From assembly GCA_001791615.1 (NCBI GenBank), contig MGEY01000006.1, positions 10,113-25,899 on the forward strand: a stretch of DNA of 15,787 bases. Reading direction: 5' to 3'. The position numbers and the translations under genes are program-made. How positions within the stretch are numbered: the first letter of the stretch is position 1; every line of letters begins with the position of its first letter. Origin of the DNA: Candidatus Uhrbacteria bacterium RIFOXYA2_FULL_40_9 (GTDB lineage Bacteria; Patescibacteriota; Patescibacteriia; UBA9934; GWF2-40-263). The notes beneath the pieces are model-generated. The model was not told the DNA's origin and ran no database searches. It saw only the letters and a list, made by a program, of their open reading frames with translations. Positions 7,816-14,026 of this stretch are shown here, one piece after another.

Positions 7816-8802
7816 ATGAAGTATTCCCTTTTTATCAATCGAGAAATTCCTGATGAAGGAATCAAACTGCTCAAAAAAGACAAAAGAATCAATGTCGAAA
7901 TTTTTGAACAAGATAAAAAAATTCCACGATTCACTCTCCTGAAACGGGTAAAAGGCAAAGATATTCTTCTTTCCATCCTCACAGATAAAATAGATAAAGA
8001 AGTGTTTGATGCTGCTGGCCCACAACTCAAAATGGTCGCAAACTATGCAGTTGGATTTGATAATATTGATCTTGTCGAAGCAAAAAAACGGAATATCATT
8101 GTCACAAATGCTCCCAATCCTCTCATTTCAGAATCTGTGGCAGAACACACGATTGCCTTCATGTTTGCCCTTGCTCATCGTATTGTAGAAGGTGATGCCT
8201 TTACGCGGGCAGGAAAATATCATGCCTGGGGACCTCAACTTCTCCTCGGAACAGATCTCTATGAAAAAACGATTGGTATTGTTGGGACAGGTGCCATTGG
8301 TTCTGCAGTGGTTCGTCGCATGCATGATGGATTCAATACAAAAATTGTTTATCATGATGTAAAAAGAAATAAAGAACTTGAAGCACAAACGGGAGCTATT
8401 TACAAAACACTTCCACAACTCTTAAAAATGTCTGACTTTGTCTCACTTCATGTTCCGCTTCTTCCTTCCACACGTCATTTGATTAGCACAAAAGAATTAG
8501 CTTTGATGAAAAAAACCGCTTTTATCATCAACACAGCTCGTGGACCCATCTTGGATGAAAAAGCTCTCCTAAAAGCACTGAACAAAAAACAAATTGCTGG
8601 TGCAGGACTAGATGTCTATGAGTGTGAACCATTGATTGATTGCGACCCGAACGATCATCTTGAACTCCGCCTTATGGATAATGTCATCATGACCCCTCAC
8701 ACAGCTTCTGCAACCCTTGAAACAAGACAAGCTATGTCCAGAGTCGTAGCAGAAAATATCCTTGCTTTTGTAAAAGGTGAGACTCCTCCAAATAAAATAT
8801 AA
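7816..8802 (+). CDS. D-isomer-specific 2-hydroxyacid dehydrogenase (glyoxylate/hydroxypyruvate reductase-like)
   Basis: 328 residues. The family reduces 2-keto acids to D-2-hydroxy acids with NAD(P)H, or the reverse. Seen: an N-terminal substrate domain; NYAVGFDNIDL and SVAEHTIAFMFAL, both typical; and the Rossmann loop GTGAIG at 157-162. The catalytic triad is Arg in NTARG (R242), Glu in ECEP (E271) and His in TPHTASA (H295), with the usual 29-residue Arg-Glu spacing. TPHTASATLETRQAM and the overall length are most like glyoxylate/hydroxypyruvate reductases, but D-lactate dehydrogenase or a related enzyme cannot be excluded. The start at 7816 is chosen because it begins the family fold; the frame is open further left, inside the preceding gene. 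It is the last gene of the operon and is followed by a terminator. Confidence 0.92.
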   Translation: MKYSLFINREIPDEGIKLLKKDKRINVEIFEQDKKIPRFTLLKRVKGKDILLSILTDKIDKEVFDAAGPQLKMVANYAVGFDNIDLVEAKKRNIIVTNAPNPLISESVAEHTIAFMFALAHRIVEGDAFTRAGKYHAWGPQLLLGTDLYEKTIGIVGTGAIGSAVVRRMHDGFNTKIVYHDVKRNKELEAQTGAIYKTLPQLLKMSDFVSLHVPLLPSTRHLISTKELALMKKTAFIINTARGPILDEKALLKALNKKQIAGAGLDVYECEPLIDCDPNDHLELRLMDNVIMTPHTASATLETRQAMSRVVAENILAFVKGETPPNKI

Positions 8803-8810
8803 TAAAAACA

Positions 8811-8840
8811 TCCCGAGCTACGGCTTGGGACTTTTGTTTT
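8811..8840 (+). terminator. Rho-independent terminator of the PfkB-dehydrogenase operon
   Basis: Stem TCCCGAGC / GCTTGGGA (8 bp with one G-U, loop TACG) followed by CTTTTGTTTT, 9 nt after the dehydrogenase stop. Confidence 0.85.
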
Positions 8841-8869
8841 ACAATATTGGGGTCTACAATATTGGGGTC
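8840..8869 (+). repeat. Tandem direct repeat of 15 bp at the left end of the inverted-repeat element
   Basis: TACAATATTGGGGTC occurs twice back to back (8840-8854 and 8855-8869). The second copy runs into the left arm of the inverted repeat, so the outer end of the element appears duplicated. Confidence 0.9.
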
Positions 8870-8940
8870 AGATCTTGAATTGACAGTTTTTGCATTTTTA
8901 TTAAGGTTTTTTATAAACTGTCAATTCAAGATCTGACCCC
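8864..8940. mobile_element. MITE/REP-like element with perfect 26-bp inverted arms
   Basis: Two arms of 26 bp (8864-8889 and 8915-8940) are exact reverse complements, starting with GGGGTCAGATCTTGAATT on the left and ending in GATCTGACCCC on the right. A 25-nt AT-rich loop separates them. Just outside the right arm is an extra TTGACCCC, and outside the left arm an extra ATTGGGGTC, so both ends carry a partial second terminus. There is no coding capacity. GGGGTCAGATC ends resemble repeats mobilised by IS200/REP-associated Y1 transposases; this link is from general knowledge and no transposase gene lies in the window. The hairpin would also strongly affect any transcript reading through. It lies between the terminators of two convergent genes. 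Confidence 0.75.
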
Positions 8941-8958
8941 CTATTGACCCCTGACTGC

Positions 8959-8984
8959 AAAAAAAAGAGGTCCCTTGGGACCCC
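8959..8984 (-). terminator. Rho-independent terminator of the lipoprotein gene
   Basis: On the minus strand GGTCCC-AA-GGGACC (8982-8969) is followed by CTC and a run of eight T (the A run at 8959-8966), directly after the stop codon at 8986. Confidence 0.85.
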
Positions 8985-8985
8985 C

Positions 8986-10281
8986 CTAACGTGGATGATT
9001 CACGTTCTCATAAACTTGCTGACGAAAGACCGGATCAAAAAGCACAGAGTAAATCCATTCATACTTAATCAAATAGCGACGTGTTTCAACAGGCAATCTT
9101 CCCTTTTTCTGATCCTTTGTCTGCTCGCAAGAGGTCTCACGCCAAGCATCTCCACATGCGACAATTGCCTCGTAAACGGTCTTGCTCGAAGCATTGTACC
9201 CGGCGGCAAGCACTATGCGTGCTTCTTCTGGATGATGCCATAACCGCTGCTGATACTCCTCAGGCATGGGCCAGAGCTCAGCATCCGCATGGAGCAAGGC
9301 AGCTTTAAAGGCATTGTGGTGTTCAAGCCGTCCGAGATCTACATCTTCCATAAGATAGGCTTGAGGATAACGATCACGCAATCGACGATAAGTACCTGCC
9401 ATAATCTGTGCGGGACCAGAGGCACCCACAGGACTACGTGTAAACCAGTATGCACGATCTCGATTCGCTCCAATGATTGTCAAAGCACGATTGAGCATGG
9501 CAAGACGCTCAGCATCTGTTCCCTGTTCAAACTTGCGGTCACTGAACATTTGCTCTGTCAAAATCAGTGCCACAATATGATCAGGGGTACCAATATCCGT
9601 TACCAGAACATCTGACAAAAAATCTGATTTCACACGCCGTGCATGCAATTCATGGTAAGCCCCAAGTGCAAGCTCTTGCAAATAGGTCATGCCTTCTAAG
9701 CGCAACTCTGGGGTATTAAGCCGAGAGCTGTAAGGAATATATACCGCGCCATCAGCGTCTTCTTCCGTACCTTCCTTTGGCTTTACGGCAGTACGAATCG
9801 CAACCACAGTCCAACCCGGAGGTGATTTCACATGGAATGAAGGATTCACTCCGGCCCCACATCCCCCTTCTCTCTCACACTTCACAGTGAAGCCATGATT
9901 GGACATTTCTTCTTCATAGAGACCGAAGGTGACGATCTGTCCATTTGCATCCACGGCCGCAATGAGAAAATCTCCAAGGCACTTACGCCAACCAAGTCCT
10001 GACCCCCCACAACGATCTTTTTCAAGTCGCGCTTCATGCATGAGGCGCGAACCTTCTTTGATCACGGAGCGAAGATCTTCCGGAACCGTACGCACGCGAT
10101 CAGGACCAGGAGGAACAAGCAGAACTTTTTCTACAAGAGGGATTGTCTCGCATGGAAGAAAGATTTGATGCTGAGGCACTCGTTCAGAAGTATCTTCATT
10201 GGTTGATGGTTCCTCAACTTGCGTTGAGGATTCAAAACAACCGACCAAGAAAAAACAAACGAATGTGAAAAGAACGTGCAT
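8986..10281 (-). CDS. Lipoprotein with lytic-transglycosylase-like C-terminal domain, GC-rich
   Basis: 431 residues from the ATG at 10281, chosen because a strong Shine-Dalgarno (AGGGAGGA) lies just upstream and the protein then opens with a short hydrophobic segment ending in a lipobox LVGC (Cys15). The n-region lacks Lys/Arg, which is unusual. Residues 16-230 are unrecognised, with several cysteines (44, 91, 101, 135, 141). The C-terminal part resembles soluble lytic transglycosylases that cut peptidoglycan glycan strands: LTEQMF with E243 as candidate catalytic Glu, SPVGASGPAQIM (283-294), AAGYNAS (359-365), and ETRRYLIKY (399-407). An insertion of about 40 residues separates the Glu from the SxxGAxG motif. 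Base composition is visibly richer in G+C than its neighbours, and few other genes here have so clear a Shine-Dalgarno; both hint at horizontal origin. The glycosidase call is moderate. Confidence 0.82.
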   Translation of the reverse strand: MHVLFTFVCFFLVGCFESSTQVEEPSTNEDTSERVPQHQIFLPCETIPLVEKVLLVPPGPDRVRTVPEDLRSVIKEGSRLMHEARLEKDRCGGSGLGWRKCLGDFLIAAVDANGQIVTFGLYEEEMSNHGFTVKCEREGGCGAGVNPSFHVKSPPGWTVVAIRTAVKPKEGTEEDADGAVYIPYSSRLNTPELRLEGMTYLQELALGAYHELHARRVKSDFLSDVLVTDIGTPDHIVALILTEQMFSDRKFEQGTDAERLAMLNRALTIIGANRDRAYWFTRSPVGASGPAQIMAGTYRRLRDRYPQAYLMEDVDLGRLEHHNAFKAALLHADAELWPMPEEYQQRLWHHPEEARIVLAAGYNASSKTVYEAIVACGDAWRETSCEQTKDQKKGRLPVETRRYLIKYEWIYSVLFDPVFRQQVYENVNHPR

Positions 10282-10327
10282 GGTGTCCTCCCTATGTGTG
10301 ATTTTGACTACGAAGAAAAGACCGTCA

Positions 10328-10356
10328 ATCATAAAGGAAAATGACAATTTTGTCAA
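10328..10356 (-). promoter_or_regulatory. Consensus sigma70-type promoter of the lipoprotein gene
   Basis: On the minus strand TTGACA (10356-10351), 17 nt, then TATGAT (10333-10328). Transcription would start near 10321, about 40 nt before the ATG at 10281. An inverted repeat TGACAA-TT-TTGTCA (10342-10355) overlaps the -35 and could be an operator. Confidence 0.75.
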
Positions 10357-10487
10357 TAAATCATGCCCCACTGACTTCAGGGAATTCACAAAAATATGGT
10401 GAACTGATGCATCTTTTCCGTTCTATTCACCACACAACATAAAGGCTCCCTACTAAAACAAGTTGAACTCTGTTGATTTTGATCTCA

Positions 10488-10631
10488 ATGAGCCTCTGCG
10501 AATCAAGGCCTGAATGGCAGAAGTGGATGAAGAACTACGACCCAAACCTCTTCGAGAACGAACTACTCAAGAACGTACCCGCGTACAGCAGGCAAAACTC
10601 ATGGCTAGATCTTGATCTGAAAGACCGATAA
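10488..10631 (+). CDS. Possible 47-residue small protein or gene remnant
   Basis: Not recognised. From the ATG at 10488 the frame reads MSLCESRPEWQKWMKNYDPN and continues to DLDLKDR, stopping at TAA in the loop of the terminator hairpin at 10621-10646. Reasons to take it seriously: the composition is protein-like (three Trp, many charged residues) and most third positions are C or G (AAC, CTC, TTC, GAG, AAG). That is unlike the A/T-ending codons of most neighbours but like the GC-richer lipoprotein gene nearby. A + strand terminator also sits exactly at its end. Against: no Shine-Dalgarno and no clear promoter, and it is short. The frame is open a little further left (to 10467) with possible TTG starts. 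It could be the tail of a transferred gene rather than a working one. Confidence 0.4.
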   Translation: MSLCESRPEWQKWMKNYDPNLFENELLKNVPAYSRQNSWLDLDLKDR

Positions 10632-10650
10632 CACGGTCTTTTTTCTTTTT
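10621..10650 (+). terminator. Rho-independent terminator after the small reading frame
   Basis: Stem AAGACCG / CGGTCTT (10621-10627, 10634-10640; loop ATAACA) followed by TTTTCTTTTTT. It is strong only on the + strand, which implies a transcript coming from the left. Confidence 0.8.
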
Positions 10651-10657
10651 TGGCAAC

Positions 10658-10681
10658 AAAAAAACTTCGACCTATGCCGAA
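10658..10681 (-). terminator. Terminator of tRNA-Ala
   Basis: On the minus strand TTCGGC-ATAG-GTCGAA (one G-U pair) is followed by G and seven T, 8 nt past the CCA end of the tRNA. On the + strand the same stem has an A-C mismatch, so it favours the minus direction. Confidence 0.65.
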
Positions 10682-10688
10682 ATTTTTG

Positions 10689-10765
10689 TGGTGGACCTGA
10701 AGGGATTCGAACCCTTGACCCCCTGCTTGCAAAGCAGGTGCTCTAACCAGCTGAGCTACAGGCCC
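10689..10765 (-). tRNA. tRNA-Ala (anticodon UGC), CCA encoded
   Basis: The minus strand folds as a standard cloverleaf. The acceptor stem GGGCCTG pairs with CAGGTCC, including the G3-U70 pair that marks alanine tRNAs. The D-arm region is TAGCTCAGCTGGTTAGAGCA. The anticodon stem-loop is CCTGC-TTTGCAA-GCAGG with anticodon TGC, and the T-loop has GGTTCGAATCC. The discriminator is A, followed by an encoded CCA. It has its own promoter and terminator. Confidence 0.97.
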
Positions 10766-10781
10766 AAGAAGTTGTGGCGAA

Positions 10782-10810
10782 ATAATAGCAATATTAAAGG
10801 AATCCGTCAA
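10782..10810 (-). promoter_or_regulatory. Promoter of tRNA-Ala
   Basis: Minus strand TTGACG (10810-10805), 17 nt, TATTAT (10787-10782) with an upstream TGC giving an extended -10. The predicted start is about 10 nt before the mature tRNA. Confidence 0.8.
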
Positions 10811-10837
10811 TCCATCCTCACAAATTCTTTTCCACAG

Positions 10838-10866
10838 AAAAAAATCCCTCTAGAAATCTAAAGGGA
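10838..10866 (-). terminator. Terminator of the glmS - phosphatase-remnant transcript
   Basis: On the minus strand the arms TCCCT-TAGA and TCTA-AGGGA pair with one A-C mismatch and an AA-equivalent 2-nt loop, followed by seven T. The TAG stop of the remnant (10860-10858) lies inside the hairpin. Confidence 0.72.
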
Positions 10867-11176
10867 AAAGCGGATAATCTGATGTGTTCCTTGTGGCATG
10901 TTGTACACGTGCCCAAAATGTTGAATCAACAGTCGCATGGAAGTCCCATGTCCAAAAAGACAAATCTGAGGTCCCGTTTTCAACTGGCTTCCGAATCTTC
11001 TCATCATCTCTTCAAGTAAAGACAAAGGAAAGAGGGAGGGAGGCGAGATCAGAAGAAAGATCTCGAGCCTGTTGCCTCCCCACGTCGTTGAGCGGAATAT
11101 CTCTTTGTCCAGTATAACGTCTTTGAACATTCCACGCGGTTTGTGTATGACGTGAAAAAACGAGAAGAAGATGCAT
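10858..11176 (-). pseudogene. Histidine phosphatase (phosphoglycerate-mutase-like) remnant, frame-shifted and internally deleted
   Basis: From the ATG at 11176, preceded by AAGGAG, the first frame reads MHLLLVFSRHTQTAWN, then GQRDIPLNDVGRQQARDL, and ends at TGA at 11014-11012 (54 residues). This is the N-terminus of the histidine phosphatase superfamily, with RHxxT including the phosphate-accepting His10. In another frame, the segment ending at 10858 reads LLEEMMRRFGSQL, then LFGHGTSMRLLIQHFG, matching the C-terminus with its second catalytic His. The whole spans about 106 codons, whereas family members have about 190-220. The middle, with the SDLxRAxxTA segment and acid residue, is therefore missing, and the halves are out of frame. 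A base error alone cannot explain that. It starts 10 nt after glmS and shares its terminator. Loss of function is very likely. Confidence 0.8.
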
Positions 11177-11186
11177 GAAATACTCC

Positions 11187-12976
11187 TTATTCTACCGTGA
11201 CTGATTTTGCGAGATTACGAGGTTGATCAACAGGGAACCCCTTAAACACAGCAAGGTAATACGCAAAAAACTGAAGAACGAATATGGAAAGAATTGGATG
11301 AAATACCTCTGTTGTTTTTGGAAGAAAAATTACTTCATCAACAAGATTATCAAGTTCATGATTACCTTCTGTCGTAAGCGCGATCATGTGTCCTCCTCTT
11401 GCTTGAACTTCTTGAATACTAATCAGATTCTTTTCATACAAACCATCTTTTGGAATAAGAAAAAGAGAAAGAGCTTGCTCATCAATAAGTGCTAAAGGAC
11501 CATGTTTGAGCTCTCCTGAAGAGAACGCCTGAGCAGGTGTATAGGCAATTTCCATAAACTTGAGGGCTCCTTCTTTTGCAGCGGAAAACTCTCCTCCTCT
11601 TCCTAAAATTAGAAAATGTTTTATTTCAAGATATTTTTGTGCTAATTGTTTAATTTTATCTTGTTGAGCAAGAACGCACTTCATGTTGTTTGAGAGCCTT
11701 GCGTGTTCTTTGAAAAAATTTGGAATCCCTTCTCCTCCTTTCCAAAGAGACCATTCATGGACAAATGAGATAAGAGATCGAATCATGCCATGCATAGCTT
11801 TTGTTGAAGCCACAGCGATTTCCGGACCTACTCCAAGAGGGATCACTCTATCTGTTTCTCGAGCAATTGCAGATTCCATTACATTTACGAATGCTACTGT
11901 TTGAGCACTTGCTTGTTTTGCTTTGCGAAGAGCTGCAAGAGTATCTGCGGTTTCTCCAGATTGACTCACAAGGACAACAAGTGTTTGCGCATCAAGCACA
12001 AAATCTTGATAGCGAAATTCAGAACCAGAAACCGCCTGAGAAGAAAGTGATAAATATTTTTCTGCAAGAAAAGCACCATAAAGTGAAGCGTAATATCCTC
12101 CTCCACATCCAACAAAAATCAATCGATGTATATTCTTCCATTGGTCAAAATAAGAAAGTGTATTGTTGAAAAAAGACTCCCCCATTATCGCAGGAGCTTC
12201 ACTTAGCTCCTTTAACATAAAATGTGCATGCCCCTGCTTTTCCATTTCTGTCACATCTATTGAAAGTGTTTCAATTTTTCGAATAACTTCTTGTCCGTCT
12301 TGTTTTGTGATAGTGATCTGTCCTAACTGAATCATGGCCATTTCTTCATTTTCCAAAAAAACAATTTTTTTGTGTGTCCAAGAAGCGCGCAAACATCTGA
12401 TGCAACAAGATGCGATCCATCTTCCATCATTCCAATCATTAAAGGGCTCTCTTTTCTCGCGACAACAATTTTATTTGGTTCATGTGTAGAAGTAACGGCA
12501 ATCGCATAACTTCCTTGTAGCAACGGAAGCATTTTTCGTACAGCACATTCCAATGAAGTATTTTGATAAAATGATTCAATTAAATGTACAATCACTTCAC
12601 TATCTGTTTCGGAAGTAAAATGATGTCCTTGAACTTCAAGATCTCTTCTTAATGCCAAATGATTCTCAATCACCCCATTATGCACACAAAAAATCTGACG
12701 CTTACAATCTGTATGAGGATGCGCATTCTGGTCGCTTGGCTTCCCATGCGTCGCCCAGCGTGTATGCCCGATGCCCATTGGCCCTTCTAGCACCATTTTA
12801 TCCAAGGCATCAACAAGAACTTGTACCTTCCCTTCTTGCTTATATAGATGAACGTGTTGTTGATCGAAAATCACAATTCCCGAGGAATCATATCCGCGAT
12901 ATTCCATGCGTTTTAATCCATCTAAAAGATAGGATTTTGCTGACTTTGTTCCAAGATAACCAATAATGCCACACAT
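11187..12976 (-). CDS. glmS: Glucosamine-fructose-6-phosphate aminotransferase (isomerising), in two frames
   Basis: GlmS makes glucosamine-6-phosphate from fructose-6-phosphate and glutamine, the entry to UDP-GlcNAc and peptidoglycan. The N-terminal glutaminase domain starts MCGIIGYLG (Cys2 is the catalytic nucleophile) and carries RMEYRGYDSSG, GHTRWATHGKPS, NAHPH and CVHNGVIENH. The two SIS domains carry FVGCGGGYYAS (usually ACGTS), SQSGETADTLAALR, VASTKA, GRGGEF, SGELKHGPLALID and the standard ending DQPRNLAKSVTVE. The frame breaks after GHTKK near 12365: the first frame runs on to a TGA ending at 12332, while the second frame, open from 12392, continues as IVFLENEE. Adding one base in the A7 or T7 run there restores about 596 residues, against about 609 in E. 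coli. Everything else is intact, so recoding, a recent mutation or an assembly error are the options. Confidence 0.9.
12355..12371 (-). other. Frame-change site in glmS (paired homopolymers)
   Basis: On the minus strand seven A are followed by TTG and seven T. In the upstream frame the A run reads ACA AAA AAA, that is the heptamer A AAA AAA, a textbook -1 slippery site. One slip back joins the two frames as GHTKK-IVFLEN. The two runs could also pair as an AT hairpin. Polymerase slippage on either run or a one-base assembly error would give an equivalent result. Confidence 0.7.
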
Positions 12977-13191
12977 ATGAATTGTTCATGAGTTACTTTT
13001 CTCTCCATGCATCTACTCTATAGGTTTGTCATTATTTCTTGTTTGATGAATGCTTTATTTGTGTAAAGAATCAATTTCTCTTTGAAAAAGCTCTTTTACC
13101 AACGATTCTCTTGTCCAAACTTTGCCGTCAGAGTTGATGAAAATTAAAAAAAAGAGTAATCTTTCGTCTTGTTCTTTCCCACGGAGGCCTC
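12977..13191. other. Intergenic region between divergent glmS and DUF5680 genes
   Basis: No glmS ribozyme core or other riboswitch was recognised. It holds a possible + promoter near its right end and, on the minus strand, an open frame without an ATG (13055-13190) whose end reads NSDGKVWTRESLVKELFQRE and is protein-like. No clear promoter for glmS was found. Confidence 0.5.
13134..13162 (+). promoter_or_regulatory. Possible promoter of the DUF5680 gene
   Basis: TTGATG (13134-13139), 17 nt, TAATCT (13157-13162). The predicted start near 13169 leaves a leader of about 23 nt with the Shine-Dalgarno CGGAGG just before the ATG. Confidence 0.45.
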
Positions 13192-13683
13192 ATGGAACAA
13201 GATCCTCTTCCTGTACATATCCGTCTTGATGAGCTTATTTCCTTTTGGTCCAAGGCTTCTTCTCAAACCTATGCAAGTGGTCGGAAGCCTAAAAGGTTAG
13301 CAAATGGGTGGAAACGATTTATTATCAAAGAAGGATCTTTATCCTATGAAGATACCTGGTACAGCATTCATGGTCGTTCTTTCGGACAAATTTTAATCAG
13401 AATAAAAGATATCGGTATTGTCTGGCAGATGAGCTACGAAGGTTTCATGAAACCTGAAGCTAAAGAAATGCTCCTCTGCGCACTTCGTATGGGAACAACT
13501 TTTTTCCTTGGCGGTCGTGGACCAGCCTGTCATATTGAAAAAGGGTTGATCTATCACAATGAGAGTCAAGGAGATTTCACCGAATTCTCTGGAATTGAAT
13601 CAATTAAAAAGCTAGATGGATCTCATGCTATTTTAGAAAAACATTCGTTTCGTGGTGGACTTTTGGTCACGCTTTCTGCGTGA
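13192..13683 (+). CDS. DUF5680-family protein
   Basis: 163 residues. The body, from LISFWSKASSQTYASG through GWKRFIIKEGSLSYEDTW, FGQILIRIKDIGIVWQMSY and the later LLCALRMG, matches the pattern of the DUF5680 family: a small alpha/beta domain with a conserved YAxG start, a YxD centre and a WxMxYxG segment. That family has no known function. It is often found alone or joined to helix-turn-helix regulators; no DNA-binding helix is seen here. No signal or membrane segment, so it is probably cytoplasmic. The ATG at 13192 has a good Shine-Dalgarno (ACGGAGG, 6 nt upstream). It is a single-gene transcript: divergent from glmS, with its TGA stop lying in the 3' arm of its own terminator. The family assignment is from memory of the pattern. 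Confidence 0.8.
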   Translation: MEQDPLPVHIRLDELISFWSKASSQTYASGRKPKRLANGWKRFIIKEGSLSYEDTWYSIHGRSFGQILIRIKDIGIVWQMSYEGFMKPEAKEMLLCALRMGTTFFLGGRGPACHIEKGLIYHNESQGDFTEFSGIESIKKLDGSHAILEKHSFRGGLLVTLSA

Positions 13684-13698
13684 CTTTTTCTTTTTTTC
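13666..13698 (+). terminator. Terminator of the DUF5680 gene, containing its stop codon
   Basis: Perfect stem GTCACGC-TTTCT-GCGTGAC followed by TTTTTCTTTTTTTC. The gene's TGA (13681-13683) is within the 3' arm. Confidence 0.88.
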
Positions 13699-13984
13699 TT
13701 GATCTTCAAAAAATTTATCCACAAATCAGACACACGCTTCTTTTTGAAAAAAAATGAGAAAAAACATTTCAATTCAATCTGTTGAATCACTTATTTCTTT
13801 AGTGACGAAATGTTTCGTTAAAGTGATACTCATTCACCTTGAAAACAAAGGAGTAAATTAGCAATATCTTTTTTTAAAGAAAATTATTTTTCAATTTTCT
13901 TTTAAATAAATTTTTCAAAAGAAAAAAAAATCTAAGAAAAATAAATGATGCAAAGCTTTTTTGATTACATTATGAAAAAAAATC
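13699..13984. other. Very AT-rich intergenic region with several inverted repeats
   Basis: No gene is seen. Contents: a perfect TTATCCACA (13715-13723), the E. coli-type DnaA box. A nested inverted repeat has ATCACTT (13786-13792) pairing AAGTGAT (13821-13827) around ACGAAA-TG-TTTCGT (13805-13818), with an alternative partner AGTGA at 13801-13805. A Shine-Dalgarno-like AAAGGAG near 13846 has no start codon after it. A 10-bp A/T hairpin (13876-13885 with 13893-13902) is also present. Confidence 0.6.
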
Positions 13985-14013
13985 TTGTTACAATCTTTTT
14001 TGCGCATTATAAT
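13985..14013 (+). promoter_or_regulatory. Promoter of the lysine-rich protein gene
   Basis: TTGTTA (13985-13990), 17 nt, consensus TATAAT (14008-14013). Transcription would start near 14020, giving a leader of about 140 nt. Confidence 0.8.
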
Positions 14014-14026
14014 AGAGATAGTCGTT

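Noticed and set aside
9081..10168. Several + strand frames within 9081-10168
   Set aside because: They lie opposite the lipoprotein gene, have no start signals and read as basic, cysteine-rich shadow sequences.
10282..10389. Earlier start for the lipoprotein at 10389
   Set aside because: The extra residues cover the consensus promoter and Shine-Dalgarno, and would bury the lipoprotein signal inside the chain.
10535..10810. Minus-strand 91-residue frame across the tRNA, with a GPVAQLVRAPALQAGGQGFE segment
   Set aside because: This is the well-known false protein produced by translating a tRNA gene and its flanks; the tRNA-Ala explains the sequence.
12977..13191. glmS ribozyme or riboswitch upstream of glmS
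   Set aside because: I looked for the conserved core and pseudoknot pattern and saw none; the leader is short and weakly structured.
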